DNA of 35,935 nucleotides from Holdemanella sp. MSK.7.32 (GTDB lineage: Bacteria > Bacillota_I > Bacilli_A > Erysipelotrichales > Erysipelotrichaceae), in assembly GCF_024460475.1 (NCBI RefSeq), contig NZ_JANFYN010000024.1:1-35935 (forward strand). Direction: 5' to 3'. The notes beneath the pieces were generated by a model. The model did no database searches. It had not been told where the DNA came from and saw nothing but the letters and a program-made list of their open reading frames with translations. Positions 7,739 to 16,243 of the stretch are shown one piece after another. The translations under genes were made by a program, and so were the position numbers. How positions within the stretch are numbered: the first letter of the stretch is position 1; each line of letters starts with the position of its first letter.

Positions 7739-9051
7739 TTCATTTTTCTCCATTCAAATAATGAATACATGGCACATATAAATTCCGTAACGACAAAGGC
7801 ATACCAACCTACATGAATGCCAAAACACTTCATTAAACCATATGTCAATGGAATTAAGATGACTAGTTGTCTAGCCAAAGTGATCACTAACGAAGTATTT
7901 GCCTTATTTAAAGCCTGGAAGGCAGCACATAAAACCATACTGATACCCGCAAATACAAAGCTTAAGCTAATGATTTTTAATGTGGGTATTCCTAATCCAT
8001 ACATTTGATCATTCGCACTAAACATGGCTAATAATTGTTTAGGGAATAATTGAAATACAATCGTTCCTACAGCCATAATGAAAATCGATAGAATCATAGA
8101 AAATTGTATAGCTTCAATTGCTCGATCTTTTCTGTTAGCCCCATTATTATAGGCAACAATTGGAATCAAGGCATTAGTGATTCCAAGCACTGCCATATTC
8201 AAGAAATTCTGTAATTTATAGTAAACACTAAAGACAGTAATCGCCATAGCTGAGATTGGTGCTAGAATCATATTCATAAAAACAGTCATAAAACTTAATA
8301 CGGACTGCATTAATATGGCAGGAACTCCTACTTTATAGATTTTACAAAGAATAGGTATCGAAAAGGAAAAATTATGCATATGAATATCCAATTCTTTTAT
8401 TTTTACCTTCGTAATAACATATCCAATAAGCATGGCACAAAACTGTCCAATAACGGTCGCAATGGCAGCTCCGGCAACACCCATTTCAGGTAGACCAAGC
8501 CATCCAAAGATCAAGATTGGATCTAGAATAATATTAATAATGGCTCCTGCTCCTTGCATAACCATGTTATAAATGGCATTTCCTGTTGCCTGCATGATTC
8601 TTTCAAAGATGATTTGTACAAAGACACTAAATGAAAACATCGTACATATACGAATATACGTATTGGCTAGTGAAACCACATTTGAATCGGACGTAAACCA
8701 AGATAAAAAGACATTAGAAAAAAGTAAACCTAAAACCAAAAAGACAAGTCCATTCACAAATCCTAATAAGATTCCATGCATCATTGTATTATTCGCATAA
8801 TCAAATTTCTTTTCACCTAAGTATCGTGCAAGCAATGTATTAAAGCCAACGGCTGTACCACATGCAATCGCAATCATAATGGTTTGTACCGGATAACATA
8901 AAGATACAGCGGTTAAGGCATCACTCGAAATTTTGGCAACAAAGATACTGTCGACAATATTATATAAAGCTTGAATCACCATCGAAATGATGATGGGCAA
9001 ACTCATAGAAATCACCAATTGTTTGATTTCCATACTTTCCATTTTGTTCAT
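7732..9051 (-). CDS. MATE family multidrug/cation antiporter
   Basis: This 439-aa integral membrane protein is predicted to have twelve transmembrane helices in two homologous halves. The first half opens with the family pattern LPIIISMVIQALYNIVDSIFV; the second has VGVPAILMQS and ALNKANTSLVI. It would export drugs or organic cations in exchange for Na+ or H+. Substrate is unknown. It is preceded by its own promoter candidate and by a leader with overlapping inverted repeats that cover its ribosome binding site (GGGAGG), so expression may be controlled at translation. It is monocistronic between deoB and a bidirectional terminator. Confidence 0.94.
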   Translation of the reverse strand: MNKMESMEIKQLVISMSLPIIISMVIQALYNIVDSIFVAKISSDALTAVSLCYPVQTIMIAIACGTAVGFNTLLARYLGEKKFDYANNTMMHGILLGFVNGLVFLVLGLLFSNVFLSWFTSDSNVVSLANTYIRICTMFSFSVFVQIIFERIMQATGNAIYNMVMQGAGAIINIILDPILIFGWLGLPEMGVAGAAIATVIGQFCAMLIGYVITKVKIKELDIHMHNFSFSIPILCKIYKVGVPAILMQSVLSFMTVFMNMILAPISAMAITVFSVYYKLQNFLNMAVLGITNALIPIVAYNNGANRKDRAIEAIQFSMILSIFIMAVGTIVFQLFPKQLLAMFSANDQMYGLGIPTLKIISLSFVFAGISMVLCAAFQALNKANTSLVITLARQLVILIPLTYGLMKCFGIHVGWYAFVVTEFICAMYSLFEWRKMKR

Positions 9052-9063
9052 AAAAAATTACCT

Positions 9064-9100
9064 CCCTATGTTTTGGCAGTTTCATAGGGGATACCAAAAC
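9064..9100 (-). promoter_or_regulatory. switch-like 5' leader of the MATE gene (overlapping inverted repeats over the RBS)
   Basis: On the minus strand, GTTTTGG (9100-9094) can pair with CCAAAAC (9076-9070), and CCCTATG (9089-9083) can pair with CATAGGG (9070-9064). The two pairings interleave, so they are either alternatives or a compact pseudoknot. The second pairing takes in the start of the Shine-Dalgarno GGGAGG. I do not recognise a named riboswitch class. Confidence 0.5.
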
Positions 9101-9118
9101 GAAAATAAATGCTAAAAT

Positions 9119-9147
9119 AAGTTAATATGTTTTTTCTATTTTGTCAA
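9119..9147 (-). promoter_or_regulatory. candidate promoter of the MATE gene inside the deoB 3' end
   Basis: On the minus strand, TTGACA (9147-9142), 17 bases and TAACTT (9124-9119). The -35 box is perfect, the -10 box weak. The predicted leader of about 60 bases would contain the interleaved inverted repeats. Confidence 0.45.
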
Positions 9148-10320
9148 ATCAAGAATAGACTCACCAATCAAATCAGATGGTTTTGATAAATCAAAGTTAT
9201 CTAAAACACTTGCACCAAGAACACCAAAAGAACTTGAATCATCCAATATTCCATGTTCTTTCATACTAGGTGAATACATTAAACATGGTACACACTCTCG
9301 AGTATGATCCGTTCCTTTATAGGTTGGATCATTTCCATGATCGGCCGTAATGATCAACAGTGTATCTGAATCAATAACACCAAGTAGCTGGCCTAATAAA
9401 AGATCAAAATCTTCAAGCTCATCAGCATATCCAGAAACATTTCTTCGATGGCCCCACTTGGCATCAAAATCCACAAGGTTCGTAAATAATAAACCTGTAA
9501 AATCTTTTTTCATTTCTTCAATCGTTTGAAGCATACCCTCATGACTCGAAGTCGAATGAATACTTTTTGTGATTCCCTGCCCATTAAAGATATCACGAAT
9601 CTTACCAATACCAATCACATCCAATGCATTTGATTTTAAAACATCTAAAACAGTTTCACTCGATGGAGACAATGCATAATCATGACGATTGCTAGTGCGT
9701 GTAAAGTGACCCACCGAATTTCCTACATAAGGACGAGCAATGACTCTTCCTACCTTGTATTCTGGTTTTAAAGTTATTTCTCGAGAAATTTGACATACAC
9801 GATATAGCTCATCTAATCCAGTTACTTCTTCATGACCACAAATTTGTAGAACACTATCAGCAGATGTATAAAGTATCAATTTCTTTCCGTTCGATTGAAT
9901 CTCTTCCATCGCCAACTCATCTAAAATTTCCGTTCCACTTGCGCTTTTATTTCCAATAAAGACATGGCCAGTTAATCTTTCTAATTCCTGAACCAATTCA
10001 TCAGGAAAACCATTTTCAGTAAATGTTTTAAAAGGTTTTGTCGTATGAATTCCCATCATTTCCCAATGACCTGTCATTGTATCTTTGGAACAACTTGCCT
10101 CATGCATCTTAAATGCATAGCCTTTTGATTGTAAAGTTTTACCACTTGGATGAAGATTTCCTAAACCTAATTTATAAAGATTCTCTATCTTTAGATTTGG
10201 ACGATATTCTAGGATATGTCCAAAAGTATCGGCACCTGCATCATCAAATTCTTTGGCATCTGTAGCTTGTCCAATCCCAAAAGAATCAATAACGACACAA
10301 ACTATTTTTTTGTATTTCAT
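9136..10320 (-). CDS. deoB: phosphopentomutase
   Basis: The 394-aa protein is full length. DeoB converts (deoxy)ribose-1-phosphate to the 5-phosphate in nucleoside catabolism. The alkaline-phosphatase-superfamily metal site is intact: the N-terminal VVIDSFGIG with metal Asp, the phosphorylated Thr region KDTMTGHWEMMGI, and the C-terminal ITADHGNDPTYKGTDHTRE with Asp/His ligands. The start codon overlaps the deoD stop by four bases (ATGA), so translation is coupled. Together with deoD and the distant rpiA it feeds nucleoside sugar into the pentose phosphate pathway. Confidence 0.98.
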   Translation of the reverse strand: MKYKKIVCVVIDSFGIGQATDAKEFDDAGADTFGHILEYRPNLKIENLYKLGLGNLHPSGKTLQSKGYAFKMHEASCSKDTMTGHWEMMGIHTTKPFKTFTENGFPDELVQELERLTGHVFIGNKSASGTEILDELAMEEIQSNGKKLILYTSADSVLQICGHEEVTGLDELYRVCQISREITLKPEYKVGRVIARPYVGNSVGHFTRTSNRHDYALSPSSETVLDVLKSNALDVIGIGKIRDIFNGQGITKSIHSTSSHEGMLQTIEEMKKDFTGLLFTNLVDFDAKWGHRRNVSGYADELEDFDLLLGQLLGVIDSDTLLIITADHGNDPTYKGTDHTRECVPCLMYSPSMKEHGILDDSSSFGVLGASVLDNFDLSKPSDLIGESILDLTK

Positions 10321-11033
10321 AAACGAATCGCACTTTCTAAGGCAAGCGTAATCATTTCATTAAAGGATGTTTGTCTTTCTTCAGTACTTAAATGTTCATT
10401 TGTGCATAAAGAATCCGATACAGTTAATAAACAAGCTGCCTTTTTATTCAATACTTTGGCGTTGTGGAATAGGGCAAAGCTCTCCATTTCGACACAAAGT
10501 GCATCTTGCTCTTCAACCATTTTTTCTGGTTGTTCATAGTCCCCTTCATAGTAGAACACATCACTAGAATGTGTATTTGTCTTTACAACAGGAATTGAAA
10601 CTTCTTGACTTACACTTTCAATCAACTGATTTAATTCTTCATCAGGATATTGCATACGATCCGTATCGCCACTTTGTGCTAAGGCATAGGTAGATTCTGA
10701 ATAACTTCCCTTGACTAAAGCTACAGACTTCATTGGTAATTTTTCAGAATAACTTCCTGTACTACCAACTCGTATAATGGCATCTACATCATAGAATTTA
10801 AAAAGTTCATACGAATAAATTCCCATGCTGGCCATTCCCATACCGCTTCCCATGACAGATACACGGTGTCCTTTATATATTCCTGTATATCCAAGCATAC
10901 CTCGTACGTCATTAAACAAAACAGGATTTTCTAAAAAATTCTCGGCAATCAATTTGGCTCTTAAAGGATCGCCTGGCATTAAAACAACTTTTGCGACATC
11001 TTCTATATTTGCTCTATTGTGTGCTGTTGACAT
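10317..11033 (-). CDS. deoD: purine nucleoside phosphorylase, DeoD type
   Basis: This 238-aa hexameric (trimeric-fold) phosphorylase cleaves purine (deoxy)nucleosides to base and sugar-1-phosphate. The family start STAHNRANIEDVAKVVLMPGDP contains the His and Arg that form the phosphate and ribose sites. VGSTGSY, the ribose-binding VEMES, and the catalytic block TVSDSLCTNEHLSTEERQ are present, with the Asp and Arg corresponding to E. coli Asp204 and Arg217. AGGAGG lies at ideal spacing. The gene sits behind a hairpin and ahead of deoB. Confidence 0.97.
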   Translation of the reverse strand: MSTAHNRANIEDVAKVVLMPGDPLRAKLIAENFLENPVLFNDVRGMLGYTGIYKGHRVSVMGSGMGMASMGIYSYELFKFYDVDAIIRVGSTGSYSEKLPMKSVALVKGSYSESTYALAQSGDTDRMQYPDEELNQLIESVSQEVSIPVVKTNTHSSDVFYYEGDYEQPEKMVEEQDALCVEMESFALFHNAKVLNKKAACLLTVSDSLCTNEHLSTEERQTSFNEMITLALESAIRL

Positions 11034-11044
11034 AATTTCCTCCT

Positions 11045-11074
11045 AAAAATAAAGACCAGTCAAAGCTGGTCTTT
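11045..11074 (-). terminator. hairpin between the PTS operon tail and deoD (terminator or attenuator)
   Basis: AAAGACCAG-N6-CTGGTCTTT is followed by ATTTTTA on the minus strand. It ends only a few bases before the deoD Shine-Dalgarno, leaving no room for a new promoter, so deoD-deoB must rely on readthrough or on a promoter inside the upstream gene. Confidence 0.75.
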
Positions 11075-11079
11075 CCATC

Positions 11080-11682
11080 TTAATATTGTCCTGGGTTATA
11101 CTTAAATGCATTCGGTACAACATGATTTGGATCATACTTCTCTAAAATTTTACCATATCTTTCACGATAATCATTATCAATTTTCAACTGAGGAATGACC
11201 TTTGTTCCCTCTTCAAAGAAGTGTTTTGATCCACGTCCCATTTCTTGTCCTCGTCTAGTGTGTTTATCCAAAGCAATATCTGGAACTTCCATGACTTTTC
11301 CCATGGCTGCTTCTTTAATAATAATATTTTTCAAATAATCACTTGAACGATCTTTTGTACTTGCACAAAGTAAACGAATCGCATGGATAAAATACATTGG
11401 CTGATCCCCATCATCATACGCATACGATTTACGTACTTCATTTAATGTGTTGACTTGCACAGCAGCTTGTAAATTTCCAAAACCAATATCTTCGACTGAA
11501 ATTGTTAGTAATCGACGCCATAGCTTATCTAGAAACAAAGGTCCTGTGATATATAATTCATAAGCAGCTTGACATGCTTCTTCTACTTTATTGCGTCGAA
11601 TGCTTTTTTGAAGTGTAGAAATCACTTCATCTGCGGCTAAGCCATTTCTTGTTTTTGCGGCAGCCCAAATATTATATGACAT
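11080..11682 (-). CDS. RarA/MgsA C-terminal-domain-like protein, copy 2
   Basis: This 200-aa protein has no P-loop. Its pattern LQKSIRRNKVEEACQAAYEL, then RRLLTISVEDIGFGNLQAA, and later ALDKHTRRGQEMGRG recalls the C-terminal helical domain of the RarA/MgsA (replication-associated AAA+) family (LQKSIRG.DVDAAL, EDIG.ADP, DKHTRRG). It is roughly 75% identical to the neighbouring 198-aa protein and separated from it by 22 bases. The two close the beta-glucoside PTS operon. Function is unknown; the homology is to a domain, not to the ATPase as a whole, and I rate it as probable. Stand-alone relatives may have been recruited to sugar metabolism, but nothing here proves that. Confidence 0.7.
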   Translation of the reverse strand: MSYNIWAAAKTRNGLAADEVISTLQKSIRRNKVEEACQAAYELYITGPLFLDKLWRRLLTISVEDIGFGNLQAAVQVNTLNEVRKSYAYDDGDQPMYFIHAIRLLCASTKDRSSDYLKNIIIKEAAMGKVMEVPDIALDKHTRRGQEMGRGSKHFFEEGTKVIPQLKIDNDYRERYGKILEKYDPNHVVPNAFKYNPGQY

Positions 11683-11704
11683 ATTCTCTTACACTCACTT
11701 TCCA

Positions 11705-12301
11705 TTAATATTGTTCTGAACTATATTTGAATGCATTCTCAACAACATGATCAGGATCATATGTTTCAAGAATTTTTCCATAGCGTTCACGATAATCATT
11801 GTCAATTTCTAATTGTGGAATCACCTTTGTAGCTTCTTCAAAGAAATGTTTCGATCCACGCCCCATTTCTTGTCCACGTTTTGTGTGTTTATCCAATGCG
11901 ATATCTGGTACTTCCACCACTTTTCCCATAGCGGATTCCTTAATAATGATATTTTTCAAATAATCACTTGAACGATCCTTTGTACATGTACAAAGCACGC
12001 GAATCGCATGAATAAAATACATAGGTTGATCTCCATCATTGTATGGGAAGTTTTTACGCATCTGATCTAGTGCATGAATTAAAACTGGAACATTTAAATC
12101 TCCAAATCCAACATCTTCAACTGCAATCGTTTCTAGACGAGACCACATTTTGTCTAAGAAAACTGGTCCTGAAGTATATAATTCATAGGCTGCTTGACAA
12201 GCTTCTTCAACTTTTGCACGACGAATATACTTCTGTAATGAAGATTGTACTTCGTCCGATGCAAAGCCATTCTTTGTCTGAATGTCTGCCCAAATTGTCA
12301 T
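11705..12301 (-). CDS. RarA/MgsA C-terminal-domain-like protein, copy 1
   Basis: This 198-aa paralogue of the next gene has the same blocks: LQKYIRRAKVEEACQAAYEL (about 22-41), AVEDVGFGDL (about 59-68), DRSSDYLKNIIIKE and ALDKHTKRGQEMGRGSKHFF. It is all-helical in appearance, with no signal peptide or membrane segment. It starts immediately after the PTS IIA stop, so it belongs to the same transcript. Divergence between the copies is concentrated in the middle (residues about 70-90) and at the N-terminus, while the DKHT region is almost unchanged, suggesting that region matters most. Function unknown. Confidence 0.7.
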   Translation of the reverse strand: MTIWADIQTKNGFASDEVQSSLQKYIRRAKVEEACQAAYELYTSGPVFLDKMWSRLETIAVEDVGFGDLNVPVLIHALDQMRKNFPYNDGDQPMYFIHAIRVLCTCTKDRSSDYLKNIIIKESAMGKVVEVPDIALDKHTKRGQEMGRGSKHFFEEATKVIPQLEIDNDYRERYGKILETYDPDHVVENAFKYSSEQY

Positions 12302-12302
12302 T

Positions 12303-12623
12303 TTATTTACCTCTACTTTCTATTAATAAAATTATTTCTTGAATCAAAGTCTTTATTGTTTCTGCTGACATAAGTTGATCTTCCGCATGCGCCATCAACA
12401 TTGTGATTTGTGGTTCTTGCGTATTCATTTCCTGCTGTAACAATTGAAGATGGGCTTCGTGGGCTTGTGAAAAACTTTCATCTCCATTTGACATTGATTG
12501 TTCGTAAGCTGTTTGATCGTTTTCACGATAATATTTAAGAGCTTCTAAATAATTTGACTTTGCTAAACCGGAATATGTGATGACCTGCATAGCAACTTGT
12601 GATATTTGTTCAACGTTAGCCAT
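12303..12623 (-). CDS. PTS lactose/cellobiose-type IIA component
   Basis: This 106-aa helical IIA protein passes phosphate from HPr to IIB. The active-site motif is MLMAHAEDQLM, with the phosphorylated His in HAEDQ. The open frame extends upstream to 12704, but the conserved start is MANVEQISQVAMQVI at 12623. That ATG lies one base after the IIB stop and follows GGGG of the IIB end, so the two are translationally coupled. The cytoplasmic subunits IIA and IIB work with the membrane IIC encoded upstream in the operon. Confidence 0.93.
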   Translation of the reverse strand: MANVEQISQVAMQVITYSGLAKSNYLEALKYYRENDQTAYEQSMSNGDESFSQAHEAHLQLLQQEMNTQEPQITMLMAHAEDQLMSAETIKTLIQEIILLIESRGK

Positions 12624-12624
12624 A

Positions 12625-12918
12625 TTACCCCAATAATTTTTTTGCCAATTCAATAGCAGCAGCTCCATCTGCCATCGCGTATGCTCTAGGTTCAATACTT
12701 GCAACTGGAATATTTAATTGTTGATGAATTAAATCAACCGCAAAAACCAATTGTGGACCTACTAAGCATACATCCCATTTACCCACTTCGTTCTTAATTG
12801 AAGCATTAGCTACTGCACTCACTTCAATATCTTCACCTGTTTTTTCAGCAACATCTCTAATTTTTTTCACAAGAATTGAACTTGACATTCCTGCATTACA
12901 GCATAACAATATTTTCAT
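12625..12918 (-). CDS. PTS lactose/cellobiose-type IIB component
   Basis: This 97-aa IIB domain has the P-loop MKILLCCNAGMSSSILVKKI, where Cys7 is the phosphorylated residue (CNAGMSSS). It accepts phosphate from the neighbouring IIA and phosphorylates the incoming beta-glucoside at IIC. Full length for the family. It lies between the GH4 gene (15-base gap) and IIA (1-base gap). Confidence 0.95.
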   Translation of the reverse strand: MKILLCCNAGMSSSILVKKIRDVAEKTGEDIEVSAVANASIKNEVGKWDVCLVGPQLVFAVDLIHQQLNIPVASIEPRAYAMADGAAAIELAKKLLG

Positions 12919-12933
12919 TTTGATTTCCTCTTT

Positions 12934-14262
12934 CTATTTTAGTTCTGGCCAATATGCTTTATTCGCCTCAATAAAATCGTCTAAGATTTTTCTTGCCACA
13001 TTGGCATTTGGAACACATTTATTTAAAGTTAATGCCTGTAACATTTTTAAATAACTGTGCTGCTCATACGCATCGACAACAAGCTTTTCACAATTTACTT
13101 GTTGTTCCATCAATCCCTTTTGGAAATGTGGAATCTCACCCACAGTGAGTGGTTCATATCCATCTTTTCCAACAATACAAGGAATTTCAACCATAGCATC
13201 CTTTTCAAAGTTTGAAATCGCTCCGTTATTTGGAACAATCAACAACATTCTTTCATGTGTATTAAATGCTAAGGCCGTTGCTAGATCCACAATAAATTCA
13301 GCATGAATACCGATTTGTAGTGTTGTATCTTTAGCTGTTTGAGCCTTTTCAATACGAGCACATTCACCAAATACACGTTTTTCTCTTGTATCCACTACTT
13401 GATCAGCACGAGTATAGTTTGGATCTGTGTGTGCTACCATATCATCTCCAAACAAATAATATTGGAAATATGAATTTGGACACATCGTAGGATCAATCGC
13501 AATAATATCTTTTACCTTTTTAGCTGTATCAAACCATGAGCTATCTGTATAATGTGATGCATCATCATCGGCTAAACAGTTTCCATATTTTAACTGGTGT
13601 GCAATCAAGTCTTGAATATATTCTTTTCCATCCTTATCCTTGATTGATGTCCACCATCCAAAATGATTCAACCCATAATAACGGATACACATTTCTTTAC
13701 GATTTTTGAACCCTAAAATACGTGCTATTGTATGCTCCATTCCAATTGGCATGTCGCAAATATTGATAACTCTTGAGTTTGGTTTAAAACGACGGCATGC
13801 TTCTGCTACAATACTAGCCGGATTGGAATAATTTAACATCCACGCATTTGGTGAATATTTTTCCATATATTCAATGTTTTCCAATACACCCGGAATGCTT
13901 CGTAAACCATATGCCATGCCTCCTGGGCCACATGTTTCTTGTCCAACAACACCATATTTCAATGGAATCTTTTCGTCTAGAGATCTCATTTCAAGCTTAC
14001 CTACACGAATGTGTGCTAATACAAAGTCAACATCTGTATAGGCTACTTCTGGATCCGTTGTTGCGACATATTCAATGGTTGGATCTTTTTCTTTGATTAA
14101 GATTTCGCATGCCTTTGCGACATGATTTTGACGTTCTTCATCGTTATCATATAATTTGATACTTCTTAATGGTAAACGATCCAAGTTGTCTAACAACATT
14201 AAAATAATTTCTGGAGTATATGTACTTCCTCCACCTGCAATAACAATTGAAAATTTCTTCAT
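12934..14262 (-). CDS. 6-phospho-beta-glucosidase, glycoside hydrolase family 4
   Basis: This 442-aa GH4 enzyme hydrolyses phosphorylated disaccharides such as cellobiose-6-phosphate using NAD+ and a divalent metal. The Rossmann motif IVIAGGGSTYTPE (7-19) binds NAD. NYSNPAS (about 144-150), Cys169 in ICDMPIGMEH and His200 in YGLNHFGWW are the metal- and substrate-site residues of the family. It resembles the CelF/LicH branch (beta-specific) more than the alpha-glucosidases, judged by ICDMPIGME and by the surrounding PTS genes. Transport and phosphorylation by the neighbouring IIC/IIB/IIA would supply the substrate. Confidence 0.93.
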   Translation of the reverse strand: MKKFSIVIAGGGSTYTPEIILMLLDNLDRLPLRSIKLYDNDEERQNHVAKACEILIKEKDPTIEYVATTDPEVAYTDVDFVLAHIRVGKLEMRSLDEKIPLKYGVVGQETCGPGGMAYGLRSIPGVLENIEYMEKYSPNAWMLNYSNPASIVAEACRRFKPNSRVINICDMPIGMEHTIARILGFKNRKEMCIRYYGLNHFGWWTSIKDKDGKEYIQDLIAHQLKYGNCLADDDASHYTDSSWFDTAKKVKDIIAIDPTMCPNSYFQYYLFGDDMVAHTDPNYTRADQVVDTREKRVFGECARIEKAQTAKDTTLQIGIHAEFIVDLATALAFNTHERMLLIVPNNGAISNFEKDAMVEIPCIVGKDGYEPLTVGEIPHFQKGLMEQQVNCEKLVVDAYEQHSYLKMLQALTLNKCVPNANVARKILDDFIEANKAYWPELK

Positions 14263-14331
14263 TTTACTATCTCACTTTCTTTTCATAAGACAATAAATTG
14301 ATACATATATTATGTTTGGTTTTATTGTTTT

Positions 14332-16233
14332 TTACTCTAACAATTTAAAACTATATAAGTTTTTAATGAAGGCATTGCTATCTTCACTTTGAAGAAGTTC
14401 ATGCATATATTTTTTGTGTGAAACAATTTGATTAAAGAATTGAAATAACAAGTTCATTTCATCATTTCGTTTCTTTTCGAGTGCTAACAAGAATACGAGC
14501 TGCACTTGATTTCCATCATGTTCAAATGGCTTTTTCAACAAGGCCACTTCTATACCTGTTTTATCAGCAAATGTAAACAGGGCATGTGGAACCATCATCT
14601 GTGATCCTAAATTAGTTGGATAATTCTTTTCCCTCAACAAAACATCTTCATAGAATCCTTTTGTGTCTGAAATAGATCCTGATTCATGTAACTTTTTAGA
14701 CATCTCTTGTAAAAGATCAGGAAGCTTCATTGCATCTGAATATACCTTTACATGTTCTTTTTGAATATAACAATCTAATATTTTTGAAACACGCTTATTC
14801 ATACGAATCATGTGGATCATTGAATTCAATCGTTCAATATCCTTGATTTCTGGTAGCTTATCCATACTGAATACTTCAACATCTTTTAAAACAAGAAATG
14901 AATCCAACGTAATAACTAGATCAATGGATGTAACGTCCTTTTTTTTCAAGACTTCCTTATTTACGATACCCACAATCACAATCTGATTTTTAAAATACAT
15001 TTCAAGCCATTGTGTCAATAATTGTTTAACGCTATGGCGCTGACTTGTAACTACGATTGTTTTAAGTTTTACATTTTCATCCTCTAAAAATTGTGCAACA
15101 TATACAGTTAAATATGAGATTTCATCTTCTGTAACGTAAACACGTTTGTATTTGAAAAGAATGGGAACAATCATCATACTGATTTCAAACGCAAATGGAA
15201 ACTTTGTCTTTACATCATCAACAATGGGATTTTTTAATTCATACCCACCAATGACGCGTCGATTCATAAACTCTATGTGCAAAAGCATTTTACTAGATAA
15301 AGCTTCCGATTCCTTTAAGTTGATTGAATATTTATCGAATACTTCATTACAAAATTCATCAAAGACAAGCACTGTAAAATCTGTGATTTCAGGTACTTCA
15401 TCCGTTGATTTCATTTTAAATGTATGTAAAAGGTTATATAGAATCGGGATATCAGCCTGCTCTAAATAAGGTGACTGCATACATAATTTAGTAATGACAC
15501 GAGTGGAAAGATCATCCGGAGAACTTATTTGATTATCCTCTAGATTGTATCCATTTAAATTTCGTACTCGACAGATCAAGATGCATGCTGCAAAAATAGA
15601 TAAGTTCGTTTCTGATAAATAGACTTGCTCCCCATTCATGATTTTGATTACATCTTCCTTTGTGGATGTGTAATATTTCATAACCCACGAATCACTTAGA
15701 AGCATATAAAGAATGTCCATCAAAGCATCTGGATTTTCAAGTGCCATGTCTTTTACGATTTTAAAAAGAAGCTCACGAATTTCACTTTCTTCTAATAAAA
15801 TGATACACTCATCTTTTTTTAGTTTGAATAATTCCACATTGTAGTTTTTCAACAAAAACTGAATCACTTTATTGATTTCTTTGCGGATTACAGAATCAGA
15901 TAAACCTAATAATTCAGATAAATCATATATACTGCAATCCTCAAAGAATAGTATTTTACCTATAATTTTGTAAATACGATAGACAGCTAGATCCATATTT
16001 TCATTATCCTGATTGACTATGTTACGAATAATATCTAGGTGCTCATCATTAATCATATATCCTTGTTTTGTACTCGAACGTATTAATATACAGTTTGTCA
16101 CATCATTCATAAATGTGATTTCATTACGTATAGTTCGTGTTGATACATTTAAATTTTCTGATATTTCTTTTCCATGAATCCCCGGATTATTCATAATCAA
16201 TTTTATAATTTTTAATTGTCTAGCTGTTAACAT
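14332..16233 (-). CDS. PRD-containing transcriptional regulator, LicR/CelR type
   Basis: This 633-aa multi-domain regulator controls a beta-glucoside PTS operon. An N-terminal winged helix (1-60, ISENLNVSTRTIRNEITFMN) and a second HTH (about 85-150) are followed by two PTS regulation domains (about 180-395), an EIIB-like segment (about 398-480) and a C-terminal EIIA domain (about 490-633) with the phosphorylatable His in MMVPHALF. The EIIB-like segment reads TIVVTSQRHSVKQLL and lacks the usual phospho-cysteine, so that arm of phospho-control may be lost. It lies 10 bases after the IIC gene in the same operon and probably binds the TTTCC...GGAAA palindrome upstream of the IIC promoter. Confidence 0.92.
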   Translation of the reverse strand: MLTARQLKIIKLIMNNPGIHGKEISENLNVSTRTIRNEITFMNDVTNCILIRSSTKQGYMINDEHLDIIRNIVNQDNENMDLAVYRIYKIIGKILFFEDCSIYDLSELLGLSDSVIRKEINKVIQFLLKNYNVELFKLKKDECIILLEESEIRELLFKIVKDMALENPDALMDILYMLLSDSWVMKYYTSTKEDVIKIMNGEQVYLSETNLSIFAACILICRVRNLNGYNLEDNQISSPDDLSTRVITKLCMQSPYLEQADIPILYNLLHTFKMKSTDEVPEITDFTVLVFDEFCNEVFDKYSINLKESEALSSKMLLHIEFMNRRVIGGYELKNPIVDDVKTKFPFAFEISMMIVPILFKYKRVYVTEDEISYLTVYVAQFLEDENVKLKTIVVTSQRHSVKQLLTQWLEMYFKNQIVIVGIVNKEVLKKKDVTSIDLVITLDSFLVLKDVEVFSMDKLPEIKDIERLNSMIHMIRMNKRVSKILDCYIQKEHVKVYSDAMKLPDLLQEMSKKLHESGSISDTKGFYEDVLLREKNYPTNLGSQMMVPHALFTFADKTGIEVALLKKPFEHDGNQVQLVFLLALEKKRNDEMNLLFQFFNQIVSHKKYMHELLQSEDSNAFIKNLYSFKLLE

Positions 16234-16243
16234 GTTTCTCTTC

